This document shows, in pieces, positions 26,997 to 37,645 of a stretch of DNA of 57,071 nucleotides (the first letter of the stretch is position 1; each line of letters starts with the position of its first letter). The position numbers were made by a program, and so were the translations under genes. The stretch lies in the NCBI GenBank assembly GCA_023807065.1, contig JAJJLU010000393.1:1-57071 (forward strand). Reading direction: 5' to 3'. The notes beneath the pieces are model-generated. The model saw only the letters and a program-made list of their open reading frames with translations. It ran no database searches and was not told where the DNA came from. This stretch comes from Isotricha intestinalis. Taxonomy: Eukaryota; Ciliophora; Litostomatea; Vestibuliferida; Isotrichidae.

Positions 26997-29272
26997 TTAA
27001 TATGAATTGATTAATGTAAATTTTTCTTGAATTAATTTTTCCAAATTTCTTTCTAATTGGTTCATTTTAATATTTCTAATTTTTTCAATAATTTTAACTA
27101 AACATTTATTGATTTCTTTATTTTTATAATAATGACTTCCATTTAATTGTTTTAAACTTAATTGATCTAAATATTTATAAAAATCAAAAAAAGGAAAATT
27201 ATGAGGACAATTTTCATATCCTAAATTAAAGTAATTTATAATTTTATTATTAAATAAATCTTCATTAAATTCTTCTTTATATAATTTACTTTCTTTCATT
27301 TGATTTAATATAAATGATAAATAAACATAAAAATTAGATATTTCAAAATAATTTATTTCATTATGATTGTTAATATAAAATTCAATAAAATTGCTTTTTT
27401 CTTTATTTTCATAATTAATATCTGATTTTAAATAATATTTAAAATCATCAAAAATTAATTTATTATAACATTGAATAAAAAATTCATTTTCTTTATCTTT
27501 AATATTTTCTTTAATTAAATTAAATAAATTAAAAATGCCATTTTCACCATAAAAATTTAAACAATAATTATTAATTAAATTATAATCTTTATTTTTTTCA
27601 TTTTTCAAAGGATCATTATTTAAATTATCTTTAACTAAAATATAACTAGAATATATAGAATCAAAATTATTAATATTACTTAAAAAATTTTTAGCTTCAT
27701 TAAAAGGAAAATCAAAAATTTTTTGTTTAATAACAAAGGAATTAAAATAAGAAAATTCTTCATTAAATATTTTTAAATTTTGCATTAAATTCATTGGAGA
27801 ATGATTATCAAATTGAAAATCTTGTTTAAATCTTTTAAAATTCTTTAAAACTCTCATATCAATAGTTAAAGGATCTTGTTGATTAATTAATTTATTATAT
27901 ATCATTTCAGTAAATAATTTATTTATTTTATAATCAAAACTTCTTTTCTCTCTTTCAGGATTAAAAATTCTTTTATTAATTTTTTTTTTATCAATAGAAT
28001 CAAAATTTAAATCAGCATTTTTAATAAAATTTATATTTTTCCTTAATTCAGCATATTCTTTATCAGTTAAATAATTATAATTATGTTCTAAAACTAAATT
28101 ATTTTGAGAATCACAATCAATGAAAATTTTTCCATTTTCTAAAAATTTAATATCTTCATATTTTTGATTTTCATTTAATTTTTTATCATCTTTATATTTC
28201 ATAATTTTATTTTTATAAAATTTTAAATTTAATTGTTTATTCTTTGTTAATTCACTTGAAGGAAGAGGACAAAAAGAAACATATTTCTTATATCTAAATA
28301 TTTGATTAGTATCACAATCTACAATAACACAACCTTCAGAAGATAAATTTTTAAAAAAATTTTCTGTTTTATTTAATAAACCATAAAAGTGAATTGATTT
28401 AATATTAGCTTTTTCTTTTTCTTTTATAGAAATTACTGGAATTGAAGTATAATCAAATTTTATTGGATATATTAATTTTAAAAAAGCTGGAATTAAATTT
28501 GATAAAACTAAAATTGATGAAGATACTAATTCTATTGTTCTATTTGTTAATAGCATAAATAAAACTTTTATTATTATATTTAAATCTAAAATTGAAAATA
28601 AAAAAGATATTGATTTATCTGTTTTATTACAAGGAATTTCTGAATTTGAATGATAATAAAAATCTATTTTTTCTTTGTAATTAGGAAAAACTAAGCTTAA
28701 TGTTGAATGAGGAGATGGTTTTATTAAATTTGAAAAAGAATAGAATAATATATTTAAAAATTCTAAATTTTTATAATTTTTAATATCTGAAATTTCTATA
28801 GTTTTCTTATAATCTGAATTAACTATTATTTTATTATAAAGGAAAGATAAAAATAATTTAAATTGTTCTGGATCATATTTTTTAGATATTATTATAATAC
28901 AAATTGGAACTTTTCTATTAATATACGTTTCATTATATTTTAATGAATAAATATAATTATAATAATTATAATTCTTTTCTTTTATACTTGTAGAAAAAAA
29001 TTGTGGTTTTTCAAAAAAAAATTCTTCATCAGGATAAATATACTAAAAAAATAAATAAATAGTTTTACTTCAAAATTAGAAAAATTTGAATCAAAAGGAA
29101 TTGAAAAAAAAACTTTTAATTGTGGATATTCTATTGATAAACCACTATTTATACCATAATAATTATTTATATCATTTTCTTCCCATCCTCCAATAATTAT
29201 TTCTGAAATTATTTTTGAATAATAATCATATTCAATATTTATTATTGGCTTTTCTGTGATAATATTATTCAT
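26997..29272 (-). CDS. DENN-domain protein (probable Rab GEF), one intron
   Basis: Two exons, 29069-29272 and 26997-29042, joined across a 26-nt intron; 749 residues. Without splicing the 5' part ends in a false stop, and no ATG occurs between the intron and 28556, so an unspliced reading would lose the N-terminal ~240 residues. The spliced protein shows the DENN signature: IYPDEEFFFEKPQFF, VPICIIIISKKYDPEQFKLFLSFL, a proline-rich loop, then the central DENN block LNIIIKVLFMLLTNRTIELVSS and LKLIYPIKFDYTSIPVIS, and VIVDCDTNQI. Beyond residue ~400 the protein is helical and Asn/Lys-rich without named domains. DENN proteins activate Rab GTPases in membrane traffic; which Rab is unknown. Subfamily not assigned. 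Confidence 0.82.
29043..29068 (-). other. 26-nt intron in the DENN gene
   Basis: Begins GTAAAACT and ends TTTTTTTAG on the minus strand, phase 0. Unspliced it introduces an in-frame TAG. Splicing joins FSNFE directly to YIYPDEEF, restoring the DENN motif, which is strong support. Confidence 0.85.
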
Positions 29273-29467
29273 TTAAATTTAATATATTTTTTTATTATAA
29301 AAATAAAATTTATTGTTTCAAAAATCTTAAATTGTTAAATACTTTTTACAAAAGAAAAAAAATTCGACTTAAAATCTTAAAAAAAAAATCTGGATAATAA
29401 TAATATGCTATTATAAATAAAATAATATTTTTAAAAGAAAATAATAAAAAAAGCAATAAATTAATTA

Positions 29468-30438
29468 ATGATGGATTTATTATCGTTTATAGTAAAAATA
29501 TATATTTAAATAACTTTTAATAGTTTTTCTGTAAAGAGCAAAAAGAAATAGCAAATTTAAAAGAAGAAATAGAAGTAGATTCAGAAGGAAAAAAATTTTT
29601 GAATGTAATAACAGAATCATCAAATGAGAAAAAGAATTCAAATATTAATTATTCTGAAAAAAGAATAAATTCCAAAAATTTTTCAGAATTTTCAATAATA
29701 GAAAAAAATAGGATAATTCATTCAGAAAAAATTTTAGAAATTTCTCCTCCAATAAATTTTCCTAATTTATTCTTAAATTATAAGAATATTATAATTGATG
29801 AATATGGTCTTGAAGGTACTTCTGATAATTTTATAGGAAAAAAAATATTTTTTGGAATTAATAAATCTGAAAATAAAAATAATAATTTTAACCATGTAAA
29901 TGATGTCATTATTAATGAAGAAATAATTAAAACAAATTTAAATAAAACAATTCCTTTATTTTATATTTTTTTTGAACAAAGAATCAAACATTATTTATTA
30001 AAGTCTTTATCAAAAGGAGTTTATTTTTCACTTTCTATTAACTCATATAGTCAAATATTATTAGATATTAAACATAAAAATTATTTTAAAATAGGAAATA
30101 TTGTTTTATCAATTTCAATAAATAAAAAAGAAAGAAATATTAATATTAAATTAAAAAAAGGAAAAGATATTAAAAATGAAATGAATTATGATTTTAATTT
30201 TGATAAATTTCCAATATTAATTGGAAGAATAAATTGTACAATAGACATTGATAATGATTTAATTAGTAAGAATCATATTTGTATAAATTATGATAATAAT
30301 AATGATATATTTTTTTTAGTTGATAATGGAAGTACAAATGGTACTCAATTGCTTTTAAATGAAGGAAAAATTATTCAATTATGTGGAGAAATGAAATTTA
30401 ATTTAGGTGAAAAACAATTTAAAATTATTGAAAAATAA
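29468..30438 (+). CDS. FHA-domain protein with a 24-nt first exon
   Basis: Exons 29468-29491 and 29524-30438, 312 residues. The main frame has no ATG near its start, only a TTG at 29599, and opens right after a TAG. A 32-nt intron joins it in frame to MMDLLSFI upstream. The second ATG at 29471 is equally possible as start. The last ~75 residues are an FHA domain: ILIGR, the S-K-N-H turn, VDNGSTNGTQLL and a final FNLGEKQFKII; all phosphothreonine-binding positions look kept. The preceding 200 residues are not assignable. FHA proteins read phosphothreonine in signalling or DNA-damage complexes. Confidence 0.8.
29492..29523 (+). other. 32-nt intron in the FHA gene
   Basis: Begins GTAAAAATA and ends TTAATAG, phase 0, after an 8-codon first exon. 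Matches the GTAA...TAG pattern of the other introns here. Confidence 0.7.
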
Positions 30439-30707
30439 AATATCTATTTTAATCATCTGATAATATATTTAATCTTATAAATCAAATTATAAAGGAAATC
30501 ATTATATAAATAAAATTAGAGTATTGAAAATAATTTAGAGAGTTATTCAAATTTGTTTATAATTATATATAAAAAAATTTAAATTATTCAAGATTTTAAT
30601 TATTTTTTTTAAACGATAAAAAAATGATTAAAATAAAAAATGAGTAAACAAAAACTGTGAATATTATAATAAAACAGAACTTCTTTAAAAAATATTTTTA
30701 ATGTTTA

Positions 30708-31919
30708 TTATAAATTTTGGATTAATTTATTAAAATCAATAAATTTATTTAATATATCTATAATATCTTTTTCTTTAATTAAATTTAAATTATCTTTTAT
30801 TATTTCAGAATATTCATTAATTAACATAAAGAAATTATGAATTATTTCATTTTTACAATTTTTATTAATTTTATATTTTTCCATTAGAAAATAAAAATTT
30901 TCTTTTAAAACATTAGGATGATATTCACTTAATAATAAATTATATAAAGAAAGAATTATTTGTGTTTTATCATTAATTTGATTTAAAGAAAGATCATTAA
31001 AAGAAGAAATCACATCAAAACACCTTTTTTCAATAATAAATTCTTCTAAATTAATATTAAAAATAACTTTAAGAAAATCTTGAAAAAGTTTTTGATAATC
31101 AAAAACAAATTCTTTAAACATTTTAATATGATAATTAGAAAAAGGTTTTTGATGAAGAATATTTTGATTATATAAATTATGAGAATTAATATATTCTTCT
31201 AATTTTTTTTCTTCAATTAATGTAATATAATCATCACAATTTTCATCAGAGTCAAAAATTAATAAATTATATTTATTTATATTATCATCTATTATTATTA
31301 ATAACCAATGAACTTGCATTGCTATGAAAAAAATATGAATTTCATTTTTTGAATTTTTTACTTTTTCTAAAGATTGTTTTAAAACATTAATTTGTTCAAT
31401 TTCATAATAATTAAAATTTCTAAAAGAATATTCAATCCAATTATAATTTATTTTTATATTATTTATTTCATTTTTATATATTTCTTTATTTAAATTTAAT
31501 ATTTTTTCTATTTGATTTCTTTCAATTGAACCTTCTTTTAATAATTCTTCCTTTTCGTATTCATTTAAATTTCCTTTTTCTAAAAAATTTTTTAAAATTG
31601 TATTATAAAATTTAAAAAAATGATAATTTGAAGTATTTTTTAGTAAATAATATAAATTTCTATTTTTTTCTATATAATTTAAATAATTTTTTGCAAAAAA
31701 AAAAGCATAAAAACCACATAAATTACTTTTTTTATTTTGTTTTAAAGTTTTGAAAAAAAGTAATTTTGGTTTAAAAATAAATTGTTCATATGTAATTTGA
31801 AAAAAAATAAAATCTTCAAATTTTTTAGTTTCTAATTCTTTAATTCTGTCTTTTTTACTTTTAAATAATTCTAAAATATATTTATTTAAATATTCTTTCA
31901 AAAACTTTTCCATTTCCAT
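30708..31919 (-). CDS. Papain-like (C-H-D) cysteine protease-like protein
   Basis: A 403-residue cytosolic protein from the ATG at 31919. Three motifs appear in Cys-His-Asp order: SNLCGFYAFFFAKNYL with Cys68, MQVHWLLIIIDD with His204, and LLIFDSDENCDD with Asp223. Order and spacing fit clan CA, in which Josephin, UCH and OTU deubiquitinases lie, and differ from Ulp1/SENP, where His-Asp precedes Cys. The Asp strand after the His strand most resembles Josephin-type geometry, but I cannot assign a family. The remaining ~180 residues are helical. A role in removing ubiquitin or a ubiquitin-like protein is plausible, not shown. Confidence 0.65.
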   Translation of the reverse strand: MEMEKFLKEYLNKYILELFKSKKDRIKELETKKFEDFIFFQITYEQFIFKPKLLFFKTLKQNKKSNLCGFYAFFFAKNYLNYIEKNRNLYYLLKNTSNYHFFKFYNTILKNFLEKGNLNEYEKEELLKEGSIERNQIEKILNLNKEIYKNEINNIKINYNWIEYSFRNFNYYEIEQINVLKQSLEKVKNSKNEIHIFFIAMQVHWLLIIIDDNINKYNLLIFDSDENCDDYITLIEEKKLEEYINSHNLYNQNILHQKPFSNYHIKMFKEFVFDYQKLFQDFLKVIFNINLEEFIIEKRCFDVISSFNDLSLNQINDKTQIILSLYNLLLSEYHPNVLKENFYFLMEKYKINKNCKNEIIHNFFMLINEYSEIIKDNLNLIKEKDIIDILNKFIDFNKLIQNL

Positions 31920-32002
31920 AAAAAAATAAAAATAAATAACTCAAATTTAGAAAAAAATTTTAAATAAAAAAAAAAAATTTAAAAATTTCTCAAAAAAAAG
32001 TC

Positions 32003-34077
32003 TTATTCATTATTTTCATTTTTTTTTTCTTCTTCATTTTTGGTTTCTTCTTCAATTTTATTATCTTCTTCAATTTTATTATCTTCTTCAATTTTATTAT
32101 CTTCTTCAATTTTATTATCTTCTTCATTTTTATTTTCTTCATTTTCAATATTTTTAGAAATTAATTCTTTTTCAAAATCTTCTAAATGATCTCCAATATC
32201 TTCAAAAATTTCAACTGGAACCTTTTCTCTCATTAAATTTTCATGAGGTTTATTATTAAATTTATCACTTAAATTATCGCTTATTTTAGGATCTTCAGAA
32301 TTAGAATTTAAATTATTATTTCCTTCTTCATTATTAACATCTAAATTTTGATTAAATATATTTTTCACATTAAATTTCTCTTGATAATATTTCATCGTAT
32401 CTTTTAAATTTTCTGATTTTTCATAATTTTCATCTTGATTAATATTATTATTATTATAATCATTAATATTATTATTATTATAATCATTATTTGGTAAATT
32501 ATAATTTTCTTGTTGATTACTTATTATATTTTCATTATTAATATTATTATTATTAAAGTTATTATTATTAAAATTTTCTTCTGGTCCTGGTTCAATAAAA
32601 CCTTTTCTTTGTCTATTATATAAAATTCCAACTTGATTTTCTAATTTTAATAATCTTTGATCCATAATTTGCATTGTTTTTCCTACCATATCCATTTGAG
32701 AAATTAATTTTTCAAAAGTAATTTTTAATTCTTCAGGAACTTTATTTAAATTAGAAGAAGATGAACTTTCAAATTGATTAGTTCTAACCATAATATTCAT
32801 ACTTTGAAATCCCGTTTGACTTCCAATAAAATTATTTCCACTTCCACTATAACCGTAATTCCCAGTGTTTCCTAAATTACTCATTCCTCCACTATAATTA
32901 TAATTCCCATCATTAACATTATTAACATTAACATTAACATTATTATTACTATTATTATTATTATTAGTCTGATAATTATTTTTTTTTAAATTCCCACTAC
33001 TCGTATAATTTTTTACATTTTTTTTTTTCTTCTTCTCTCCTTTAGGAAAACCTTCCCCAGCAACATTACTTTTCCAAATAATAAGAACTTGATCAGTTCC
33101 TCCAGAACAGAAGTAATCTCCGTCTCTGGAAAAATCAACAGAGCAAACAGGACCTTCATGTCCATGAACAGTATAAAGTATTTGTCCATTAACAACATCC
33201 CAAATTTTAATAGTAGAATCCATACTTGAACTGATTAAATATTTTCCATTAGGATGATAACATAAAGACATAACACTCGCAGAATGAGCATCATAATGTT
33301 GAATCAGTCTTTTACTTCTAATATCGAAAATTTTAATTTTTTTATCAACACTCCCACTAGAGATACATGTTCCATCAGGAGAAAATTTAACTGTGTTTAC
33401 TCCATCTAAATGATCGATAAAAGTATGAATTAATTTCTTCTTTGTTACATCCCATAATTTTATTGTGTGATCATCTCCACATGATGCTATTAAACGAGAA
33501 TCAGGAGAAAATTTCACACATTTTATTATACTTGAATGTCCTTGAAATGTTCCTGTGAATTTCTTTTCTGGAATTGAAAATAATTTTATTTGACTATCAT
33601 TTGAGCCTGTTATTAATAATGTTGAATCATTTGAAAAATCAACTGAACGAACTGGTGCTGAGTGACATTTTAAAAGTTGAGATGTTCCATTACTAAATGT
33701 TTAAAACTAAAATTTAATTTTAGTTTTTTTTGTTTTTGATTATAAAAATTATTTTTACGGTGTATTTGACCAAAGACGAACAGTTTCATCGCTTGAAGCA
33801 GATGCAATTAAAGTACCTAAAGGATTAATAGCAAGTGAATTAATTGAATTTTTATGTCCTATAAATTTGAAAGGACGAGTTTTTGGTTTGAAATTCCAAA
33901 CAAAGATGTTACCATCTTCACTTCCTGTTAGGGCTTGTTGCCTATAAAGTTATATATGGGAAGAAGTTACATGTTCGGATTGAAGATACATGTTGTTATT
34001 GTATCCGTGTTACCTTTGAATGAACGGTATAATACTGGGTCTGAAAAACGAGATTGAGGTAAAATTTGTGGATTCAT
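32003..34077 (-). CDS. POC1: POC1 centriole protein, two introns
   Basis: Three exons (33971-34077, 33759-33941, 32003-33692; 1980 nt, 659 residues). Seven WD40 repeats run from DPVLYRSFKG to VLIIWKSN, each closely matching POC1: KPKTRPFKFIGHKNSINS, HLDGVNTVKFSPDGTC, LYTVHGHEGPVCSVDFSRDGDYF. The characteristic C-terminal POC1 helix is present (LEKLISQMDMVGKTMQIMDQ). Between them and after them are Asn-rich and acidic linkers; the C-terminus has four hexapeptide EEDNKI repeats not typical of POC1. POC1 stabilises centriole and basal-body triplets. Splicing is needed to restore the first two repeats. Base use in the WD40 part is richer in G/C than neighbours, as expected of a conserved gene. 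Confidence 0.95.
32047..32118 (-). repeat. Four 18-bp repeats in the POC1 C-terminus
   Basis: Four perfect copies of an 18-bp unit (plus strand CTTCTTCAATTTTATTAT) encode the acidic EEDNKI hexapeptides. A fifth, degraded copy follows. Copy number is likely to vary between alleles. Confidence 0.9.
33693..33758 (-). other. 66-nt intron in POC1 containing a perfect hairpin
   Basis: Starts GTAAAAATAA and ends AAACATTTAG on the minus strand. It holds a perfect 12-bp inverted repeat (plus strand AAAACTAAAATT, one base, AATTTTAGTTTT; about 33703-33727). This buries an earlier TAG that would give a wrong-frame acceptor. Using the distal TAG gives SNTP joined to NGTSQLLKCH in frame, as POC1 requires. 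Confidence 0.85.
33942..33970 (-). other. 29-nt intron in POC1
   Basis: Starts GTAACTTC and ends CTTTATAG on the minus strand, phase 2. Splicing joins FNPNM to QQALTGSEDG, restoring the first WD40 repeat. Confidence 0.88.
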
Positions 34078-34490
34078 TTTTTTTATTTAAATTTAATTGT
34101 TTTTGGATTTTTAGAATTTTTTTCAAGAATTTATTTTTTTTATTTTATATTTATATATAAATAAGAATAGTTAAAAATATAATGATAGATATATCTATAA
34201 AAATAATTTTTTATGGATATATATATACACTAAAAAAATATATTTATAATATCATTTTTACAATTATTATATTTAAAGTTTATTACCTGTAATATATACT
34301 TTTTTCTTTCGAATAATTTGTCATCATAAAAAATAAAAAATCTAAAGAATAAAACCTTAATACTACCAAAATTCTATTTTAAATTTTTTATTTTTATTTA
34401 ACCAAAATCAAAGATAAATTACAAAGAAGATATATATAACATTAAAAAAAGTAGAATTAAATAAATTGAATGAAACAAATTAAAAATTGT
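34078..34490. other. AT-rich spacer upstream of POC1
   Basis: 413 bp between the POC1 start and the 3' end of the next minus-strand gene. AT-rich, no recognised element; it contains the POC1 promoter. Confidence 0.45.
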
Positions 34491-34946
34491 TCATAGAAAT
34501 AATATTAACATTTTATTTTCTTTTTCCTTATTTTTTGAAATTGACTCATTTGAATTTATTTTTAAAATAGTATTTATTTCAGTTTTGCTTCTGTTATTTT
34601 TTTTAGGTTTTTTAATTATAGAACAATAATTTTCTAAAAATTTAAAAGGAAATTTATCTTTATCTAAAAATATATTTATATTTTTTGAAGAATTATTAAT
34701 TTTATTTTTTTCTTTTTTTGTAAACTGTATTATTTTATTGCCTTTAAAATAAGTGTTGAATCCTCTCATTATTTTTTGTAAAGAATGGGAATACTCTTTT
34801 ATTTCTATTATAAAATTTTTTTGATATTCTAATATTTCTTTATTTAAACTTGGTAATTCTTCTATATTTTTTATTTGAATTTCTGAATCTATCATTTTTA
34901 AAAGTTTTGTTCTTATTATATTTATTTGTTTATATGATGATGACAT
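34491..34946 (-). CDS. Small coiled-coil orphan
   Basis: A 151-residue protein from the ATG at 34946, ending in TGA. The first ~65 residues are helical and amphipathic (KLLKMIDSEIQIKN, QKNFIIEIKEYSHSLQKIM), suiting a short coiled coil. The rest is Lys/Asn/Ser-rich. No signal peptide or named domain. Upstream of POC1 on the same strand; no functional link is visible. Confidence 0.6.
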   Translation of the reverse strand: MSSSYKQINIIRTKLLKMIDSEIQIKNIEELPSLNKEILEYQKNFIIEIKEYSHSLQKIMRGFNTYFKGNKIIQFTKKEKNKINNSSKNINIFLDKDKFPFKFLENYCSIIKKPKKNNRSKTEINTILKINSNESISKNKEKENKMLILFL

Positions 34947-35243
34947 TATTTTATTTTAATGAAAAAAAAATATAAGTTAAAAATTATATCATCTTATTTT
35001 TTATTGATTTTTTTTCATTTTTTGAATTAAATAATTTTTTTAACATTTTTTATTATACAATATATTCAATTAAAATTATAGTAAGTAGAATTGAATAAAT
35101 GAATGTTACAAAAAAAATTGGAATTATCTCTTCATAAGAAATACTATTTATAATTAATAAAAAACAAAATATAAATTGATGTTATTTATAAAAAAAAATT
35201 ATTATTGTACCAAAAATATAAAAACCAAAAAATATTTTTTAAT

Positions 35244-36356
35244 TTAAAAAAGATAACAATCATTACATATTTGATTACTTTTGTTTTCATCAACAATTAA
35301 TATATTACTTTTTAATTTATTTATAAATTTCCTGGAGTCATCTTTTAACTTATTCATAATTCTTTGTCTAAAACCAATTTTTTCAATTCCAAAATCATTT
35401 TTTAACTTATTTAAATTTAAAGGCTCTTTAGAAATAACTTGAATTAATAATAATTCAAGAGAAAAATAACCGTTAGAAATAAAATTATTTAATAAATTTT
35501 CAAGAGAGATACTTTTTAACCAATTATTTAATTTAATAATATTTTTATCTTTTTCAATATCAATTAAATTATTACAACTATAAAAAACTTCATTTGGAAT
35601 TTCAAAAGAAAAATTATTTGCTAAATCTTGTATTTTAATTATTATTTTTATTCTATCTCCAGGAATTAAAATTCCAGATTCTTTTAAATTCTCATCTGTT
35701 ATTCCTAAAGTATTATTTTTTGTTTGTTCTATTATTAATTTTATATCATCAAAACCATTTAATGATAAATTTTTATAATATTTCTCCATATTTATTTTAC
35801 TTAAGAATTCATATAATGGATTTGATTCTTCATAAGAATTATTTATGTTATTTGGAATTATTATTAAATCATTTTTTTCTTCTTTTTTATTATTCTTTGT
35901 GTAATTTTCAAATATGCTTCTTATATCAGGGAGAGATAATTTTATTTTTGTTTCGTTTTTATATGTTAAAGGATTATATTTATTTCTTTTATATGGTAAA
36001 TTTATTTCTGAATATTCAGATATAATATTATTATTATTATTTATATCATTTGATTTATTTATACTAATATTATTGTTCGTATTATTTATAGTAGTATTAA
36101 TGTTAGTAATTGTTTTTTTTCTTATTATATTTTTATCTGAATATATTTTATTGGTTAGAATACTATTTGATATATTATTATTTAAATGAGGATTGTTATT
36201 ATATTTTTTTAATGAATTATGTTTTTTGTTAAATAAAACTGAAGTTTTGTATTTTTTCATTGATGGTTTTTTAATTTCTTGAAATGGATTTATTTTAATT
36301 GTATCATCATCTTCATTAATAACATAATAATTATTAGAATTATTTTTTGAATTAGA

Positions 36357-36413
<57 letters not shown>

Positions 36414-37310
36414 ATTATTTAAATTATAATTTATTTTATCAAAATTAATGGTTCTTTGCTTTTCAATACTCGAAGTTAAATTATATATATTATCATCTTC
36501 ATTTAATTTATTTTTACTACTTTTAATAGAATTTCTTTGTGTATTAGATTTAGTTTCATCAGAAAAATTTTCTATTTTTTTTTTCATATTTAAAATAATT
36601 TGTTTAGATTTTAAATTTTCAATAGAAAAATTATTATTAAATTTTAAATTAATTTTTTTATTTGTATCATATATAATATCATTATTAACAGTATTATTTT
36701 TAATATTATTATTAATAGCATTTATTTCCTTATTATTTTCAATAATATTATTTTTAAAAATATTAGATTTATATTTAGAAAAAGAATTAACGTCTGAATT
36801 CTTTTTTACATTTCTTCTTTTTTTATTTTCTTCAGGAAAAAATCCTTTGTTATTTTTAATATAAAAATTAGGATTATTAATAATTAATTCATTGATAATA
36901 TTTTTATTATCAACATCATAAGCAAAATGTAAAGGAGTATTTCCTTCATTATTTTGAGAATTAATATTAATTCCTTTTTTAATTAATGATTTTACCATTT
37001 TTTCTCTTTCAAATAGTATTGAAATATGCAAATAAGAATTTCCATCTTTATTTTTATAATTTAAATCTAAAATTGAAGATGTTAATAGTAAATTAAATAT
37101 TTCTATTTTATTCCTTTTAATTGCATATGATAATAATGTTTCTTGTCTTGAATCTTTTTCGTTTATTAATTTTGGATTTTTTAATAAAATTTGATATAAG
37201 GATTCTAATGTGAAATTTGAACTTATATTTATCTTTTTCTTTGTGATATATGTTTGATAATTTGGAAAAAGAGGTTTTTGAACTTTTTTTTTATTTCTTG
37301 TTATATTCAT
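35244..37310 (-). CDS. Ankyrin repeat - double SAM domain protein
   Basis: A 688-residue protein. Residues ~30-165 contain four ankyrin repeats (ETLLSYAIKRNKIEIFNLLL, GNSYLHISILFEREKMVKSL, GNTPLHFAYDVDNKNIINEL). The middle (~170-470) is low-complexity with a run of about 20 Asn. The last ~200 residues hold two SAM domains, the first from LYEFLSKINMEKYYKNL to IIIKIQDLANNF, the second from LNNWLKSISLENLLNNFISN to IMNKLKDD. SAM domains polymerise or form scaffolds; ankyrin repeats bind partners, so a scaffold protein is likely. Partners unknown. Confidence 0.85.
36358..36411. repeat. (TTA)18 microsatellite coding poly-Asn
   Basis: Eighteen uninterrupted TTA units on the plus strand, read as AAT (Asn) on the coding minus strand inside the ankyrin-SAM gene. 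Trinucleotide length keeps the frame, so length changes would be tolerated. Confidence 0.95.
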
Positions 37311-37645
37311 ATTATTTATTTTTTTATTGATTTTTATTGTCTTTTTTCTTTAATATTTTTTTATAGAAAAAGAATTGTTTCTTAATAAAAAATAATTATT
37401 TATTTGTAAATAGTCAATTTTTCTTAAGAAAAAGAAAAATTATAATAAGAAAAATTAAAAATAACTTTGGTTATTATATAATTATATATAAGATAAATTT
37501 TATAAATAATTATTTTTTCAAAGAATCTAAAAATTAATATAAAAAGCTAAAAACAAATTGAGCTTATTTTATTCCCCAAGAAACCTAAATTAATTACAAT
37601 AACTTTGGGAATTTAACTAGTTATATTTAATTAAATTAATTAAAA
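37311..37645. other. Spacer with a weak GC-containing inverted repeat
   Basis: 335 bp between two minus-strand genes. At about 37571-37612 there is an imperfect inverted repeat (ATTCCCCAAG against CTTTGGGAAT) separated by about 20 AT-rich bases, the only G/C cluster in the spacer. It lies 3' of the CNOT4-like gene and 5' of the ankyrin-SAM gene. Confidence 0.4.

Noticed and set aside
26997..28556. Separate gene starting at ATG 28556 (first thought Sec23/24-like)
   Set aside because: The frame is open upstream to a 26-nt intron and the spliced whole matches DENN.
32047..32118. Regular 18-bp repeats suggesting a CRISPR-like array
   Set aside because: No spacers, in-frame hexapeptide coding inside POC1, eukaryotic context.
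35720..36864. Three hydrophobic plus-strand frames opposite the ankyrin-SAM gene
   Set aside because: Antisense shadows of Asn/Lys codons, which read as Leu/Ile/Phe on the other strand.
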